DNA of 64,000 nucleotides from Kordiimonas pumila (GTDB lineage Bacteria; Pseudomonadota; Alphaproteobacteria; Sphingomonadales; Kordiimonadaceae): contig NZ_CP061205.1 in the NCBI RefSeq assembly GCF_015240255.1, positions 1,509,501 through 1,573,500 on the forward strand, written 5' to 3'. Shown here in pieces: positions 34,417 through 44,700 of this stretch. The notes below the pieces were generated by a model, which searched no databases, had not been told where the DNA came from, and saw nothing but the letters and a program-made list of their open reading frames with translations. Each line of letters starts with the position of its first letter. Positions within the stretch are counted from its first letter, which is position 1. The translations under genes were made by a program, and so were the position numbers.

Positions 34417-34546
34417 TAAACAAGGTCAGCGTCTCTTTGATCAGGCTCAGTACTGTGTGCTTATTTCCCTTGAACGAAATATAACACTCTGGGTCTGATC
34501 TATAACTCCCCCCTTTACGGGCCAAATTTAACCAAGTGATTTTAGA

Positions 34547-35707
34547 ATGAAAAAAACTGCAGCGGGTCTGTTCGCTGGCATGGCACTTACTTGTGCCGGT
34601 AATGCGGAGCAGGCTCTTGAATTTGATGCATCACACATCAGCGAGGTCTGGTCAAATGTTGATGGTGGTATTAAAGAAGACACCAGATATCTGGCATATG
34701 GTGACCTTGGAATTAGCGTTGACGGCATGGCGGCGTTAGGCTGGAAAGGCATGAAGGCCAGAGTTTCCGCGATTTACAGCAATGGTGTTTCTGTTACAGA
34801 AATGGCTGGTGCATCACAGCCGCTTAGTAATATCGAAACTGATGTTAGTTCTGTATGGCTTTATGAAGCTTGGGTGGAACATGTATTTTCCAACAAGATT
34901 TCGGTGAAGGTAGGGTTGCAGGAAATCAATGAAGAATTTGATGCCAGCGAAACACGGGCAGTGTTTCTGCATTCTTCGCACGGCGTAGGCGGTGAATTTG
35001 GTTCAAGTGGCGTAACCGGGCCTTCCACATACCCCTATACTGGTCTGGGTATTCGCGTAAAGCAAAGCTATAAAGAAGGCTATTATGTGCAGCTGGGCGT
35101 TTTTGATGGTGTTCCTGGCAATCCTGCTGCCCCCAAAAGCACAGCAATTAAACTTGATAGTCAAGAGGGTGCTCTAATCGTTATTGAAGCGGGTTACGAA
35201 CAAGGTAACGTGAAGGTTTCTGGGGGTGTGTGGCGTTATACGGCGACATATGACGATATTCTGGAAGTTGATTCCTCCGCGCAACCATTGAACCGTAAAG
35301 GAAACGATGGTTTTTACGGTCTTGTTGAAGTGCCAGTTTGGACTGAGGCTGATGGGCAAGGTCTGGTGGGCTTCATTCGAGCTGGTGTTGCCGATAGTGA
35401 TTTTAATACTATTGACGGATACTGGAGCGCAGGCGGTGTCTACACAGGGCTGTTTTCTGGGCGTGATACAGACCAGATCGGCTTTGCAGTTGTTGTAACC
35501 GAAGCAGGTCAGCCTTACAGGCAGTCGCAGGCTCTTATAGGTGAGCAAACAAATAAGAGAGAAGTCTCTGTCGAGCTTACCTATAAAGCGCCGCTTGCAA
35601 ACTGGGCTTATATTCAGCCAGACATACAGTATGTGATTAATCCGGGCATGAACCCGGTGACCGATAATACCTTGCTGTTTGGCCTAAGACTTGGGCTTGA
35701 GTGGTAA
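34547..35707 (+). CDS. OprB-family carbohydrate porin-like protein
   Basis: A 386-residue outer-membrane beta-barrel of the OprB type. It has a short signal peptide (MKKTAAGLFAGMALTCAGNA), a region with LYEAWVEHVFSNKISVKVGLQEINEEFDAS (the OprB hallmark of a strand carrying W/L-G-K and a following E-F loop), RVKQSYKEGYYVQLGVFDG and a final strand ending GLRLGLEW. OprB porins pass sugars, but the position at the end of a receptor/HupE/DUF4198 set suggests passage of another small ligand. It is 130 bp from DUF4198 with no clear terminator between. Confidence 0.8.
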   Translation: MKKTAAGLFAGMALTCAGNAEQALEFDASHISEVWSNVDGGIKEDTRYLAYGDLGISVDGMAALGWKGMKARVSAIYSNGVSVTEMAGASQPLSNIETDVSSVWLYEAWVEHVFSNKISVKVGLQEINEEFDASETRAVFLHSSHGVGGEFGSSGVTGPSTYPYTGLGIRVKQSYKEGYYVQLGVFDGVPGNPAAPKSTAIKLDSQEGALIVIEAGYEQGNVKVSGGVWRYTATYDDILEVDSSAQPLNRKGNDGFYGLVEVPVWTEADGQGLVGFIRAGVADSDFNTIDGYWSAGGVYTGLFSGRDTDQIGFAVVVTEAGQPYRQSQALIGEQTNKREVSVELTYKAPLANWAYIQPDIQYVINPGMNPVTDNTLLFGLRLGLEW

Positions 35708-35945
35708 TCACTGGGCACAATTGGGAGATAAAGTAACATGATTAAGCATGCCTGCAGATGAACCTATGCAGGGTGTATTGCTGTGTTTTCCCTATGCAAT
35801 GACATATTTATTGACGTTAAGGTGCATGCAGATACGTTGGCGCTGGTTAGCATGCTGCTTTCGGGGGCATGAGCCTTTCAGTCTGTGGCATGTGTTTTTC
35901 TCTTTAAAATTATCTGCAGGCGATAGCTGAGGGCAAGGTTGTGTA

Positions 35946-36200
35946 TTATCTTGCTACCATCTGTATCCGTGTCGCCTCTTTCAGTGAAATAGAATCCCTC
36001 TCCCTTATTATATTCCTTACAGTACCCATAACTAGCGTAGCAAGCTTGTGCTTATCTCTGTGCCACATGGCATAGTAACATACCAAAAGCCTTGTGGATT
36101 TATAGTGTGCTCTGGAGCTTGTTTCAGGCAGGCACGCTCTTGTTAGGTATGCTTCAAAAAGATTTCTATCTAATGGGAAAATTATTTTTGGTATTTGTAA
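35946..36200 (-). pseudogene. Possible protein remnant on the minus strand
   Basis: An 84-codon frame is open between TAA stops and its translation looks like a real helical protein C-terminus (segments PLDRNLFEAYLTRA, TRLLVCYYAMWHRDKHK, TVRNIIRERDSISLKEA). It has no good start codon upstream of the protein-like part. I do not recognise the family. It may be the 3' relic of a decayed gene, or an unusual chance frame. Confidence 0.3.
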
Positions 36201-36220
36201 TTAATTAGTACCAAAAATAA
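36182..36220. promoter_or_regulatory. Putative GntR operator, site 1
   Basis: A perfect 12-bp inverted repeat, TTATTTTTGGTA/TACCAAAAATAA, flanks a 15-base AT-rich centre. The G of GGTA to the last C of TACC spans 23 bp, as in the site at 46130-46163. It lies about 410 bp upstream of the TonB receptor. Confidence 0.6.
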
Positions 36221-36360
36221 ACACCATCAATTTTGTGCGTATTTTGGCATACTTTTAACGTTAACTAATTATTATAAATGTATTTATTTTTATTTAACGT
36301 CTCCTTTTAGAGGGGGTATCTGGCGTAAAATTGGCCTTGCTTACGTTCGTGTAAAAGTTT

Positions 36361-36394
36361 TTATTTGGTATATCTCATGCTATAAATACAAAAA
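36361..36394. promoter_or_regulatory. Putative GntR operator, site 2 (degenerate)
   Basis: TTATTTGGTA is followed after 16 bases by TACAAAAA. The left half-site matches site 1; the right half has one base changed (TACA for TACC). Confidence 0.35.
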
Positions 36395-36399
36395 TGCAC

Positions 36400-36434
36400 T
36401 TGCTATTTGGTACTTTTTAATATAAATACCATAA
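36400..36434 (+). promoter_or_regulatory. Putative GntR operator, site 3, over a promoter
   Basis: TATTTGGTA (36404-36412) and TACCATAA (from 36427) flank 14 bases. A promoter-like TTGCTA (36400-36405) with TATAAA (36421-36426) or TAAATA (36423-36428) coincides with the dyad, the same arrangement as at 46179-46218. Confidence 0.5.
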
Positions 36435-36632
36435 TTATAAGTAAATTCGCCAAAAATAAGGTATTTTATAATAATTAATGACCATATTGGTGTGTAGGTT
36501 ATTTATACCTAAATGATAAAGTGGTGGAGGGCTTAGGTTCGAAAGTGAAGGGATGGATTTTGCAATAGGCAGTTTTCAGTTGCCAGCAAGGTTTATTGGA
36601 TACGAGACTGAAACATTACAGGGAGATGTGAG

Positions 36633-38798
36633 TTGAAAAGTTATAAAATTAAAAAGAACATGTTAAGGGCTGGCGCGGGCATTATGTCCCTTGCGCTTGG
36701 TATGCCGGCAATTGCACAGTCAAGCGATGCTGATGCCCCAGAGCAACTGGAAGAAATTATCATTCAGTCATTCCGTGCAGGTAAAAGCGGTAAAGATATT
36801 CCAATCAAGATTGATGTTTTCAGGGAAGATGAAGTGCGTTTGCAGCAGTCTCTGTCAACTAACCCGGCGGAAGCGCTGGCGAACATGGTACCAAGCTTTG
36901 CGCCAAGCCGGCAAAAGCTTACAGGGTCTGGCGAGACATTCCGTGGTCGGACCCCTTTGTTCCTGATTGACGGTGTGCCGCAATCAACACCGCTGCGCCC
37001 TGGTGCCCGCGAAGGCTTCACGATTGATCTTGAGGTTATTGAGCGTATTGAGGTTATTTTTGGTGCGAATGCTATTCAGGGTCTTGGTGGTACCGGTGGT
37101 ATGATCAACTATATTACCGTTAGCCCGCCAAAAACCGGTGAGTTGCATCAGCGGGCGTCTGTTTCTCTTACCTCTAATGATGATTTTAACGGCGATAGCT
37201 TTGGCTGGCGTGCGCATTATCTGGTCGCGAAAAAGTTTGAAAAATGGGATGTCACTGCATCAGCAAGCTATGAAGAGCGTGGTTTGATGTTTGATGCAAA
37301 TGATAATGCCATTGGTATTTCAAACTTTCAGGGTGATGTGGCAGATTCCTATAGTCGTAACTTCTTTGGTAAGGTTGGCTACGAGCCAGATGAAGACCAG
37401 CGCTTTCAGTTTATGGTAAATGACTTTTATCTGGAACAGAACGGTAATTACATCCCGCTAGACGGCGACCGTACGCTTGGTATTCCTACAACTTCGATTG
37501 AGGGCGATCCAGAGGGCGGCCTACCGTACAACGATGTGACGACCATGTCGTTTGATTACCACCATGATGATTTTATGGGTGGCCGGTTTGTGCTTCAGGC
37601 TTATTACCAGAAATTTCAGGCCCTTTACGGTGCTGATATTGTAGCATCCTTTCAAGATCCAGCTATTGCTGTTGTTGGTACACTACTGGAGCAATCCCAG
37701 AATAATTCTGAAAAATATGGATCACGCTTAACATACGGGCTTGATGATATAGGCGGTCTGCCCTTGAACCTTATTCTTGGTTTTGACTTCCTGCGTGACC
37801 AGACAGCGCAGCCGCTTGTGTTGACAGGACGAGTTTCAGTACCGCCAACCACATTCTTTAACTATGCACCATTTATGCAGTTAAACTATGAGCTTGCTGA
37901 ATGGGCAACACTGTCTGGCGGTATCCGCTGGGAAGTGGCAAACCTGAAAGTGCCAGACTATATCACGCGCGCAGGTAACCGTGCGAGCAGTGACTTCCTG
38001 CCTGTGCCTGTTGAAGGTGGTAAGCGTAGTTTTGATGATTTCTTGTTTAATGCAGGCCTGGTTATTACGCCAACTGACAAATTAACTGTTTATGCTTCCT
38101 ATGCTGAGGCCTTCTCAATGCCTGATGTTGGGCGTGTGCTGCGCTCTGTTTCAACGTTTGGTGAAAGCATTAACACGCTTCTGGATATTGGGCCGCTTGT
38201 GACGGCTAACAAAGAAGTGGGTGCCTCCTATGTTGCTGACAAGTGGGAACTTCGACTGAACTATTTTGAATCGTCTTCTGACTTTGGTTCACGGTTGATA
38301 GCGCGGGACGACGGTACATTTGACCTTGCTCGCCAAGCAACAAAAACCAGTGGTTGGGAAGTTTCCGGTAAATTACGCCCAGCTGAATGGCTCTCTTTGG
38401 GGGCTGGCTACTCTCTGTTGAACGGTGTGTATGACAGCAATGACGACGGTGTGCTGGACAGGGACCTTGGTGCAAGTGAAATTGGGCCAGACCGTTTAAG
38501 TCTGTCTATGGATATTACACCAAAAGGCAAATTTAGTGGTCGCGTTCAAGCTTTCACATACTTCAGCAAGTCGTTCCTGAATGCTGCTGGTGCTGAGGTT
38601 GCAAGCTTCGATAACTATACAACGGTCGATGCCTCTGTATCTGTTGATCTGAGCCCGTTTGAAGTGAGCTTGTCTGTTAGTAACCTTCTTGATCAGCAGT
38701 ATATTACATATTTTGCGCAAGCCGCTACTTCAGCGAACTCGCTGTATGATGCAGGGCGAGGCCGTACAATTATTCTACGAACCGGCGTGACATTCTAA
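36633..38798 (+). CDS. TonB-dependent receptor (FecA/PupA-like)
   Basis: A 721-residue outer-membrane receptor. The signal peptide is within residues 1-28 (ending MPAIAQS), the TonB box lies near EQLEEIIIQSF, the plug includes PAEALANMVPSFAPS, FLIDGVPQSTP and IERIEVIFGANAIQGLGGTGGMINYIT, and the barrel ends TIILRTGVTF with C-terminal Phe. The start is a TTG: GGGAGA lies six bases before it, while a closer GTG would run into a stop; the next Met is residue 10. It opens the operon receptor, FG-GAP lipoprotein, Nramp-like carrier, amidohydrolase. Several GGTA...TACC dyads upstream point to control by the GntR protein encoded at 45111. Confidence 0.9.
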   Translation: MKSYKIKKNMLRAGAGIMSLALGMPAIAQSSDADAPEQLEEIIIQSFRAGKSGKDIPIKIDVFREDEVRLQQSLSTNPAEALANMVPSFAPSRQKLTGSGETFRGRTPLFLIDGVPQSTPLRPGAREGFTIDLEVIERIEVIFGANAIQGLGGTGGMINYITVSPPKTGELHQRASVSLTSNDDFNGDSFGWRAHYLVAKKFEKWDVTASASYEERGLMFDANDNAIGISNFQGDVADSYSRNFFGKVGYEPDEDQRFQFMVNDFYLEQNGNYIPLDGDRTLGIPTTSIEGDPEGGLPYNDVTTMSFDYHHDDFMGGRFVLQAYYQKFQALYGADIVASFQDPAIAVVGTLLEQSQNNSEKYGSRLTYGLDDIGGLPLNLILGFDFLRDQTAQPLVLTGRVSVPPTTFFNYAPFMQLNYELAEWATLSGGIRWEVANLKVPDYITRAGNRASSDFLPVPVEGGKRSFDDFLFNAGLVITPTDKLTVYASYAEAFSMPDVGRVLRSVSTFGESINTLLDIGPLVTANKEVGASYVADKWELRLNYFESSSDFGSRLIARDDGTFDLARQATKTSGWEVSGKLRPAEWLSLGAGYSLLNGVYDSNDDGVLDRDLGASEIGPDRLSLSMDITPKGKFSGRVQAFTYFSKSFLNAAGAEVASFDNYTTVDASVSVDLSPFEVSLSVSNLLDQQYITYFAQAATSANSLYDAGRGRTIILRTGVTF

Positions 38799-38904
38799 AC
38801 AACTTAGAATGGCTATTAAATAAAATATGTGTTGGGGGAATGCGGTGTGTGTTCCCCCGTTACTCAAGTTTTGTTATTTTCAGGAGTTGCAGGTGTATAT
38901 ATCC

Positions 38905-40413
38905 ATGACCAAGTCTTTCTTAAATCGTTTTGTACTACTTTCTTCAATGGCCTTAGGGGTGTCGGCATGTGCTAACTCATTAAGCCCTACGGAGATCAAG
39001 TTCACCTCCGTTCAAACGGAGCTTTTTGCAACACCAGGCGCTTTGTCAAATGCTTGGGGTGATTATGATAATGATGGCGACCTAGATTTTGTTGTGACAT
39101 TCGGAAATGGTGAAATTCGCCTTTTCCAAAATAATAACAATGTTTTTAAGAATGTTGGCGCTGTTGCAGGTTTGCCAACGGAAGGCCCTCAGCAGGTACG
39201 GTCCGCCGCATGGGGCGATTATGATGGAGACGGCGATCTGGATTTGTATGTAGGTACACAGATCAGGCCATTACCAAGTTATAACACTTTATATAGAAAT
39301 GATCAGGGAACAAAATTTGTTGCGGTTAGTGACGGGACAGCTCTAGCCCTTGAAAATGTTAATAGCCGTCAGGCCAGCATGATTGACTATGATGGAGACG
39401 GCGATCTGGACATTTTTGTTCCCGATAGAAGTGGGCCAAATCACTTGCTGCAAAACCATAATGGTACTTTTACCGATGTCAGTGAGAGCGTAGGTTTTAC
39501 AGAGAAACGTCATACTGTAGGTGCTTGCTGGTTTGATATGGATGAAGATGGTGATCTAGATCTGTTTACGACCAACATGAGCGGTGACAATGATGCTCTG
39601 TATGAAAACACCAATGGAACATTCTCAGATATTGCTGCTAAAAGTGACATTGGGAAAATTGCAAGAACTACAGAAGAAGGCGGCGTTGGCTGTACCGTTG
39701 GTGATTTTGACAATGACGGCCACCTAGACCTGTTTGTCCCTACATACGGTGCCGACCTTTTATATCGTAATGTCGGAAATGGGATCTTTAAAGAAATCGC
39801 TGCTATTTCTGGCATAACTGGGGCCAACCATATGGTTGGGGCAAGCTGGGCAGATTATGATAACGATGGTGATCTTGACCTGTATGTAGCGGGTTATATG
39901 ACAGTGGATGAAGCTTCAAAAGCAGATGATCGGTTATATGAGAATGAAAATGGTAAATTTACCAATATTCTCACGGCAGACAGCCCGCTAAACGCTTCTG
40001 ATCACGGTATACAATGGGTTGATTTTGACAATGATGGCGATCTGGATGTCTCGCTGACAGAAGGGTACCCTGAGGATGGGTCTCACCCATTGTTACGGAG
40101 TGAAATGCCGCTTGAGGGCAGGCAAAATTCCTTGAAGGTTCTGGTGCTAGATTCAGCTGGAAACTATACCAAAGCCGGGTCAGAAGTACGTATCTTTGAT
40201 GCAAAAGGTAATATACTTGCAACCCGCTTGGTTTCGACCGGTGATGGTTATAATTCACAAAGCGCTGTCCCTGTCCATTTTGGATTGAAAGATACGGCTC
40301 CAGTAAAAATCGAGGTTTCTTTTCTGGTTAACGGCAAGAGGGTGCCCCATGTGGTTGATGCCGTAGACCCATTGGAGTGGACCGGTAAGGCTATTGTTAT
40401 CAAACAACCGTAA
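38905..40413 (+). CDS. CRTAC1-like FG-GAP/VCBS repeat lipoprotein
   Basis: A 502-residue lipoprotein. The lipobox is VSAC near residue 22, following FLNRFVLLSSMALG. Seven Asp-rich calcium-binding repeats of the type DxDxDGDLDL occur (for example DYDNDGDLDF, DYDGDGDLDLY, DMDEDGDLDLF, DFDNDGHLDLF), consistent with an FG-GAP beta-propeller. The C-terminal 100 residues resemble the ASPIC/UnbV domain. I chose the ATG at 38905 because it gives a proper lipoprotein signal. At DNA level a 23-bp exact repeat links 39220-39242 and 39388-39410. It is probably anchored to the outer membrane with the TonB receptor encoded 106 bp upstream, perhaps as a surface ligand-binding partner. Confidence 0.85.
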   Translation: MTKSFLNRFVLLSSMALGVSACANSLSPTEIKFTSVQTELFATPGALSNAWGDYDNDGDLDFVVTFGNGEIRLFQNNNNVFKNVGAVAGLPTEGPQQVRSAAWGDYDGDGDLDLYVGTQIRPLPSYNTLYRNDQGTKFVAVSDGTALALENVNSRQASMIDYDGDGDLDIFVPDRSGPNHLLQNHNGTFTDVSESVGFTEKRHTVGACWFDMDEDGDLDLFTTNMSGDNDALYENTNGTFSDIAAKSDIGKIARTTEEGGVGCTVGDFDNDGHLDLFVPTYGADLLYRNVGNGIFKEIAAISGITGANHMVGASWADYDNDGDLDLYVAGYMTVDEASKADDRLYENENGKFTNILTADSPLNASDHGIQWVDFDNDGDLDVSLTEGYPEDGSHPLLRSEMPLEGRQNSLKVLVLDSAGNYTKAGSEVRIFDAKGNILATRLVSTGDGYNSQSAVPVHFGLKDTAPVKIEVSFLVNGKRVPHVVDAVDPLEWTGKAIVIKQP

Positions 40414-40446
40414 GTAACTGATTTTAATGCCTGGAAAGGTAATGTC

Positions 40447-41772
40447 ATGAGTACAGTGAGTACGATTAGAAATGCCCCGTCAGGTTTTAAGCACATACTC
40501 AAAAACATAGGCCCTGGGATTGTTATCTCAGGGTCTGTGGTAGGCTCTGGCGAATTGTTGGTAACGACAAGAATGGGCGCTGAAGTGGGTTTTGTTTTCC
40601 TGTGGGGTGTTATTCTTGCGTGTATCGTGAAGTTCTTCATTCAACTGGAATTAGGCAGGCAAGCCATCATTGGTAACAGTTCAACGATCGATATTTTAGA
40701 CAAAGTTTCAGGCGTTCGCTTTGTTGGTATATCTTGGATGGTATGGGTCTGTGTGATTGGTTTTTTCGCCGTCATGCTCTCCCTTATTGGCATATTGGGT
40801 TCTGTGTCCGGCCTTATGGCTACCATTTTCCCATTTGGTTCTGAAAAATTGTGGGCTGTTGTAGTCTTTTTGATTATGACGGCATTGTTATGGCGCGGCC
40901 TTTACAGCGACCTTGAAACGATGGTTATGGTTCTTGTTACTGGTTTTAGTCTTATCGTGATTGGCTCTGTGTTTGTGCTTCAATGGACACCTTACGCAAT
41001 TTCACCTGATGATATTCTCTCTGGCCTAACATTTGAATTGCCCGCAGAGGGCGCTTTTGTGGCACTTGCCCTGATGGGGGCAGTGGGCACCACTGCTACT
41101 GAACTCTTTATGTACCCATATTTGATACAAGAAAAGGGCTACCCGGGTTTTGTGGGGAAGCCGGATGGTTCTGCTGAATGGGAAGAGCGCTATAAAGGTT
41201 GGATGCGTGTTGTCAAGCTAGATGCGCTGGTATGTATGGCAATCGCTCTGTCGATCACGAGTTCATATTATGTGTTGGGAGCCTCAGTATTGGCAGACAA
41301 CAATATCATCCCGCAGGGTATGCGTGTTGTTGAGCAGGTGTCTCTCATCTTTACGGAAACAATCGGTTCTTGGGCATACTATATTTTTATGCTTGGTGGG
41401 TTTTGCACTTTGTTTTCGTCATTGCTTGTTGTTGCTGCGGCCTCAGCACGCATTGCTGTGGACTTTCTACAAAAAGCTGGCGTGAAACCTATAGTAGATG
41501 CAGCGGGGAAAACACGGTGGGTTCGTATTTTACAAATCTTTTTCCCGTTTGTGTGGTTGCTTTTTATTCTTGTTAACCCCGGTGCACTGGAGCTTGTTTT
41601 AAAGGGCGCTAATATTAATAATATTTTATTGTTGCCTCTTTCATATGCCGTTTTACACGTTAGCATGAAAACAATTGGTAAAGCCCGGATGTCGGTAGGG
41701 TATGAAATTTCCCTATTGGTTACGATTTGGGCTATTTTAACTTTCACCGTAGTAAATCTTTCACGTATGTAA
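40447..41772 (+). CDS. Nramp-family transporter lacking the DPGN motif
   Basis: A 441-residue inner-membrane protein with about 11 helices and Nramp-family character: the first helix reads NIGPGIVISGSVVGSGELL. Canonical Nramp proteins carry DPGN there to bind Mn/Fe; here the segment is GSGE, so classical divalent metal transport is doubtful. Helix 6, which normally holds the MPH motif, reads FVALALMGAVGTTATELFMYPYL, with no MPH. The protein therefore belongs to a divergent Nramp-related branch whose substrates are unknown. It is placed between the lipoprotein and a secreted amidohydrolase, 33 bp after the former, and may import the amidohydrolase product. Confidence 0.8.
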   Translation: MSTVSTIRNAPSGFKHILKNIGPGIVISGSVVGSGELLVTTRMGAEVGFVFLWGVILACIVKFFIQLELGRQAIIGNSSTIDILDKVSGVRFVGISWMVWVCVIGFFAVMLSLIGILGSVSGLMATIFPFGSEKLWAVVVFLIMTALLWRGLYSDLETMVMVLVTGFSLIVIGSVFVLQWTPYAISPDDILSGLTFELPAEGAFVALALMGAVGTTATELFMYPYLIQEKGYPGFVGKPDGSAEWEERYKGWMRVVKLDALVCMAIALSITSSYYVLGASVLADNNIIPQGMRVVEQVSLIFTETIGSWAYYIFMLGGFCTLFSSLLVVAAASARIAVDFLQKAGVKPIVDAAGKTRWVRILQIFFPFVWLLFILVNPGALELVLKGANINNILLLPLSYAVLHVSMKTIGKARMSVGYEISLLVTIWAILTFTVVNLSRM

Positions 41773-41789
41773 AAAGTGGGCGGTTAAAC

Positions 41790-44700
41790 GTGTCTATTTG
41801 CCATCATCTATATTGTCTTCTTCTTCTGCTGGCCTTGTGCGCGAGAGCACATACTAGCGCATCTGCAATAGAGTGGCCTGTGGATGCTATACGCGGGTCA
41901 TCTATTCCCTTTGAAGTATCACTGGATGAAGCGACATGGGTATCTCTCGATGTCTCTCCCGATGGCGAACAAGTGGTTTTTGATATTTTGGGCGACCTTT
42001 ATATCATGCCTATCAAGGGTGGTGCGGCAAAGCGGCTTACAAATGGACCAGCATACGATGGCCAGCCACGCTTTTCACCAGACGGAAAACGCATTGTTTT
42101 TGTATCAGATCGCAGCGGTACCAGTAACATATGGCTCATTGCGCCTGACGGGGAAGGCTTGCAAAAACTAACCGAGGAAGCGGATGCCAGTTTCTTTTCG
42201 CCAGAGTGGAGTGCAGACGGTCAAGATATTCTTGTAAGCCGTCATGATGATTTACTATTTACAAACTCAAGTGCTTTATACGCCTATAGCATAGAGGGTG
42301 GGGAAGGCGTTGCTTTGGTTGACAAAGCTCGCAGCCCGTTAGGTGCTGCCCCGTCACCTGATGGCAAATGGGTATATTACACAGAGAGTAGCAATACAGC
42401 TAAAGCGACTATCGAGCGGTATAATCTTCTAACAGGCGAAACGTACACAGTTGCAGACGCGTACGGCGGATCTGTAAGGCCAGCCGTAAGCCCGGATGGG
42501 CGCTTTCTCGCGTTTGGGCGTCGCTTCGATAATCAGGAACGCATGGTTCTACGTGATATAAGTTCAGGTGCAGAACAGGTGCTGGACGTTGAACTAGACT
42601 GGGACCAGCAAGATAATGCCTTTCGCGACGGCGACCAACTGCCGGGCTATAGCTTTTTGCCAGATGGGTCTGCAATTATATATGCGTCACACGGTAAAAT
42701 ACGGCGCTATAACTTAAAGAATAAAGACACTAGGATTATACCGTTCAAGGCCACATTTACGCAGACACTGCATAAGGCAGTACATTTTAAAAGAAAGATA
42801 GAAGACGGCCCGGTTACGCCTAAGTTATTACGTTGGACCCACGAAGCACCTGACGGAAAAACGCTATTTTTCAGTGCGGCAGGTAAAAACTATCAGTATA
42901 CGCTTGATACCGGAAAGGTTACCCCGGTTGGGGAAGCCTACGGTCTTGGGTATTCGCCCACTGTTTCGCCAGACGGTAAATGGCTGGCCTATACGGCGTG
43001 GACAGATGCAGGCCTTGGCCATATATACAAAACCTCTCTTGTGACCAAGGAAACGGTGCGTCTTACACAAAGCGCGGGGCTTTATGAAAATCTGGCATGG
43101 TCTGCCGATAATGCGAAACTGGTTTTTCTGAAAAGCTCAGGCGGTGAACAGCGCGGTGAAGGAAATCTGGAAGAAACGCTCCAAAAATCTATCTGTTGGA
43201 TATCAAGTGACGGCGGGGTAGCGCAGCATGTGATTACAGTGCAGCCACGCGGCGACCGGCGGCAGGCTATTCGGCCGGTTTTTAATGCAGATGCAACCCG
43301 GGTGTTTTTTGCCGAAACACCGGTAAAGCGGCAATCAACCTATTTCAATTCGGTCCGGCTTGATGGTAGCGATAAGCAACAGTATCTCGAATTTCGGTTT
43401 GCTGACGATGTTATACCGTCGCCTGACGGTAAATGGGTTGTTTTCACTGAGCATTTTGAAACCTATCTTGTGCCAATGCCTTTGGCGCACAGCAAGCCCG
43501 TTTATGTGAGCCCTGAGAGAAAAGGCGCACTACCGGTTATCAAGCTTAGTAAAGCGGGTGGCTATTTTGTAAATTGGGCTGAAAATGGCAATATGATTAC
43601 ATGGAGCTGGGGGCCTGAATATTTTCGGCTTTCGCTTCAGGATGCTCTGCTGTTAGGGGAAAACGCGAAACCTGAAATGGCTTCTATTTCCTTTACTGAA
43701 CCCAGAGTTATGGGAATAGGGCAGGTTTTGCTGCAAGGCGCCCGTATTGTGACAATGGGCGGCGCTGGTGTCATCGAGAAGGGGGATATTCTTGTAGAGA
43801 ATAACCGGATTAAAGCGCTGGGTGATACAGGCACACTTGAGGTGCCTGCTACAGCAAAGGTTATAGATGTTACAGGGAAAACAATTATCCCCGGTTTGAT
43901 TGATGTGCATTACCATTATCGTACCAGTTATAATACGGAAGTATTCCCGGAAAATGATTGGGGTTATGTTGCCCAGCTTGCTTACGGGGTAACCACGGTA
44001 CGAAACCCTTCAGCCCGTTCGCAAGCGGTTTTCACCCAAGCTGAAATGATAGAAATGGGCCGTACATTAGGGCCACGTAGCTATAGCACGGGCGAGGTTA
44101 TGTATTATGTGCGCATGCCTTTTTCTAACCCAGTTAAAAGCCTTGATGATGCACGCATTCAAGTGAAACGCATGAAAAAACTGGGGGCAACCGCTGTGAA
44201 GCAGTATAGCCAGCGCCGCCGCGAACAGCGCCAATGGGTGCTGGAGGCTGCACGCGAGGAAGGTATGAATGCAGTTGCTGAAGGCGCATCAAAAGTTTTC
44301 ATGAACATGACACTTTTGATGGATGGGTATACAAACCTTGAGCATGCGGTGAAAACCAAAGTTCTTTATAAAGACATGCGGTCACTTTTAACCGCTACTG
44401 GGACATCTTATACCCCAACCCTTATCATTTCGACCGGTGGTTCAGCACAAGATTACTTTTTTCAGCAAAGCGACGTTTTCCGCGATGAAAAGCTGCGGCG
44501 CTTTACTCCATATACAGTTTTGGCAGACTTGGGCCGCAACCGTACCATGCGCCCTGAGGAGGACTTTTATTTTAAATGGTTGGCAAAATCGACAGCCGAA
44601 GTTTTTCATGAAGGTGGCAAAGTGGTTATGGGGGCACACGGTAATCTTCAGGGGCTAGGTGCCCACTGGGAGATGTGGGCAATGGCGATGGGGGGCTTAA

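Larger units (their letters stand above)
35708..36632. other. 925-bp non-coding, very AT-rich regulatory region
   Basis: There is no convincing intact gene here. At 35748-35930 a 60-codon plus frame has no recognisable features. At 35946-36200 an open minus frame reads like protein (separate entry). From about 36160 to 36520 base composition drops sharply: in 36421-36480 I count 10 G/C in 60. This AT-rich part carries a series of GGTA...TACC dyads and leads to the TonB receptor at 36633. Confidence 0.6.

Noticed and set aside
35748-35930. 60-codon plus frame after the OprB gene, preceded by a 7-codon frame with a ribosome site
   Set aside because: Composition rich in Cys and Trp without a domain pattern; probably untranslated sequence after the porin operon.
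39220-40050. Regular DNA repeats that could suggest a CRISPR-like or tandem array
   Set aside because: They are in frame and encode the Asp-rich FG-GAP repeats of the lipoprotein; spacing and divergence fit protein repeats.
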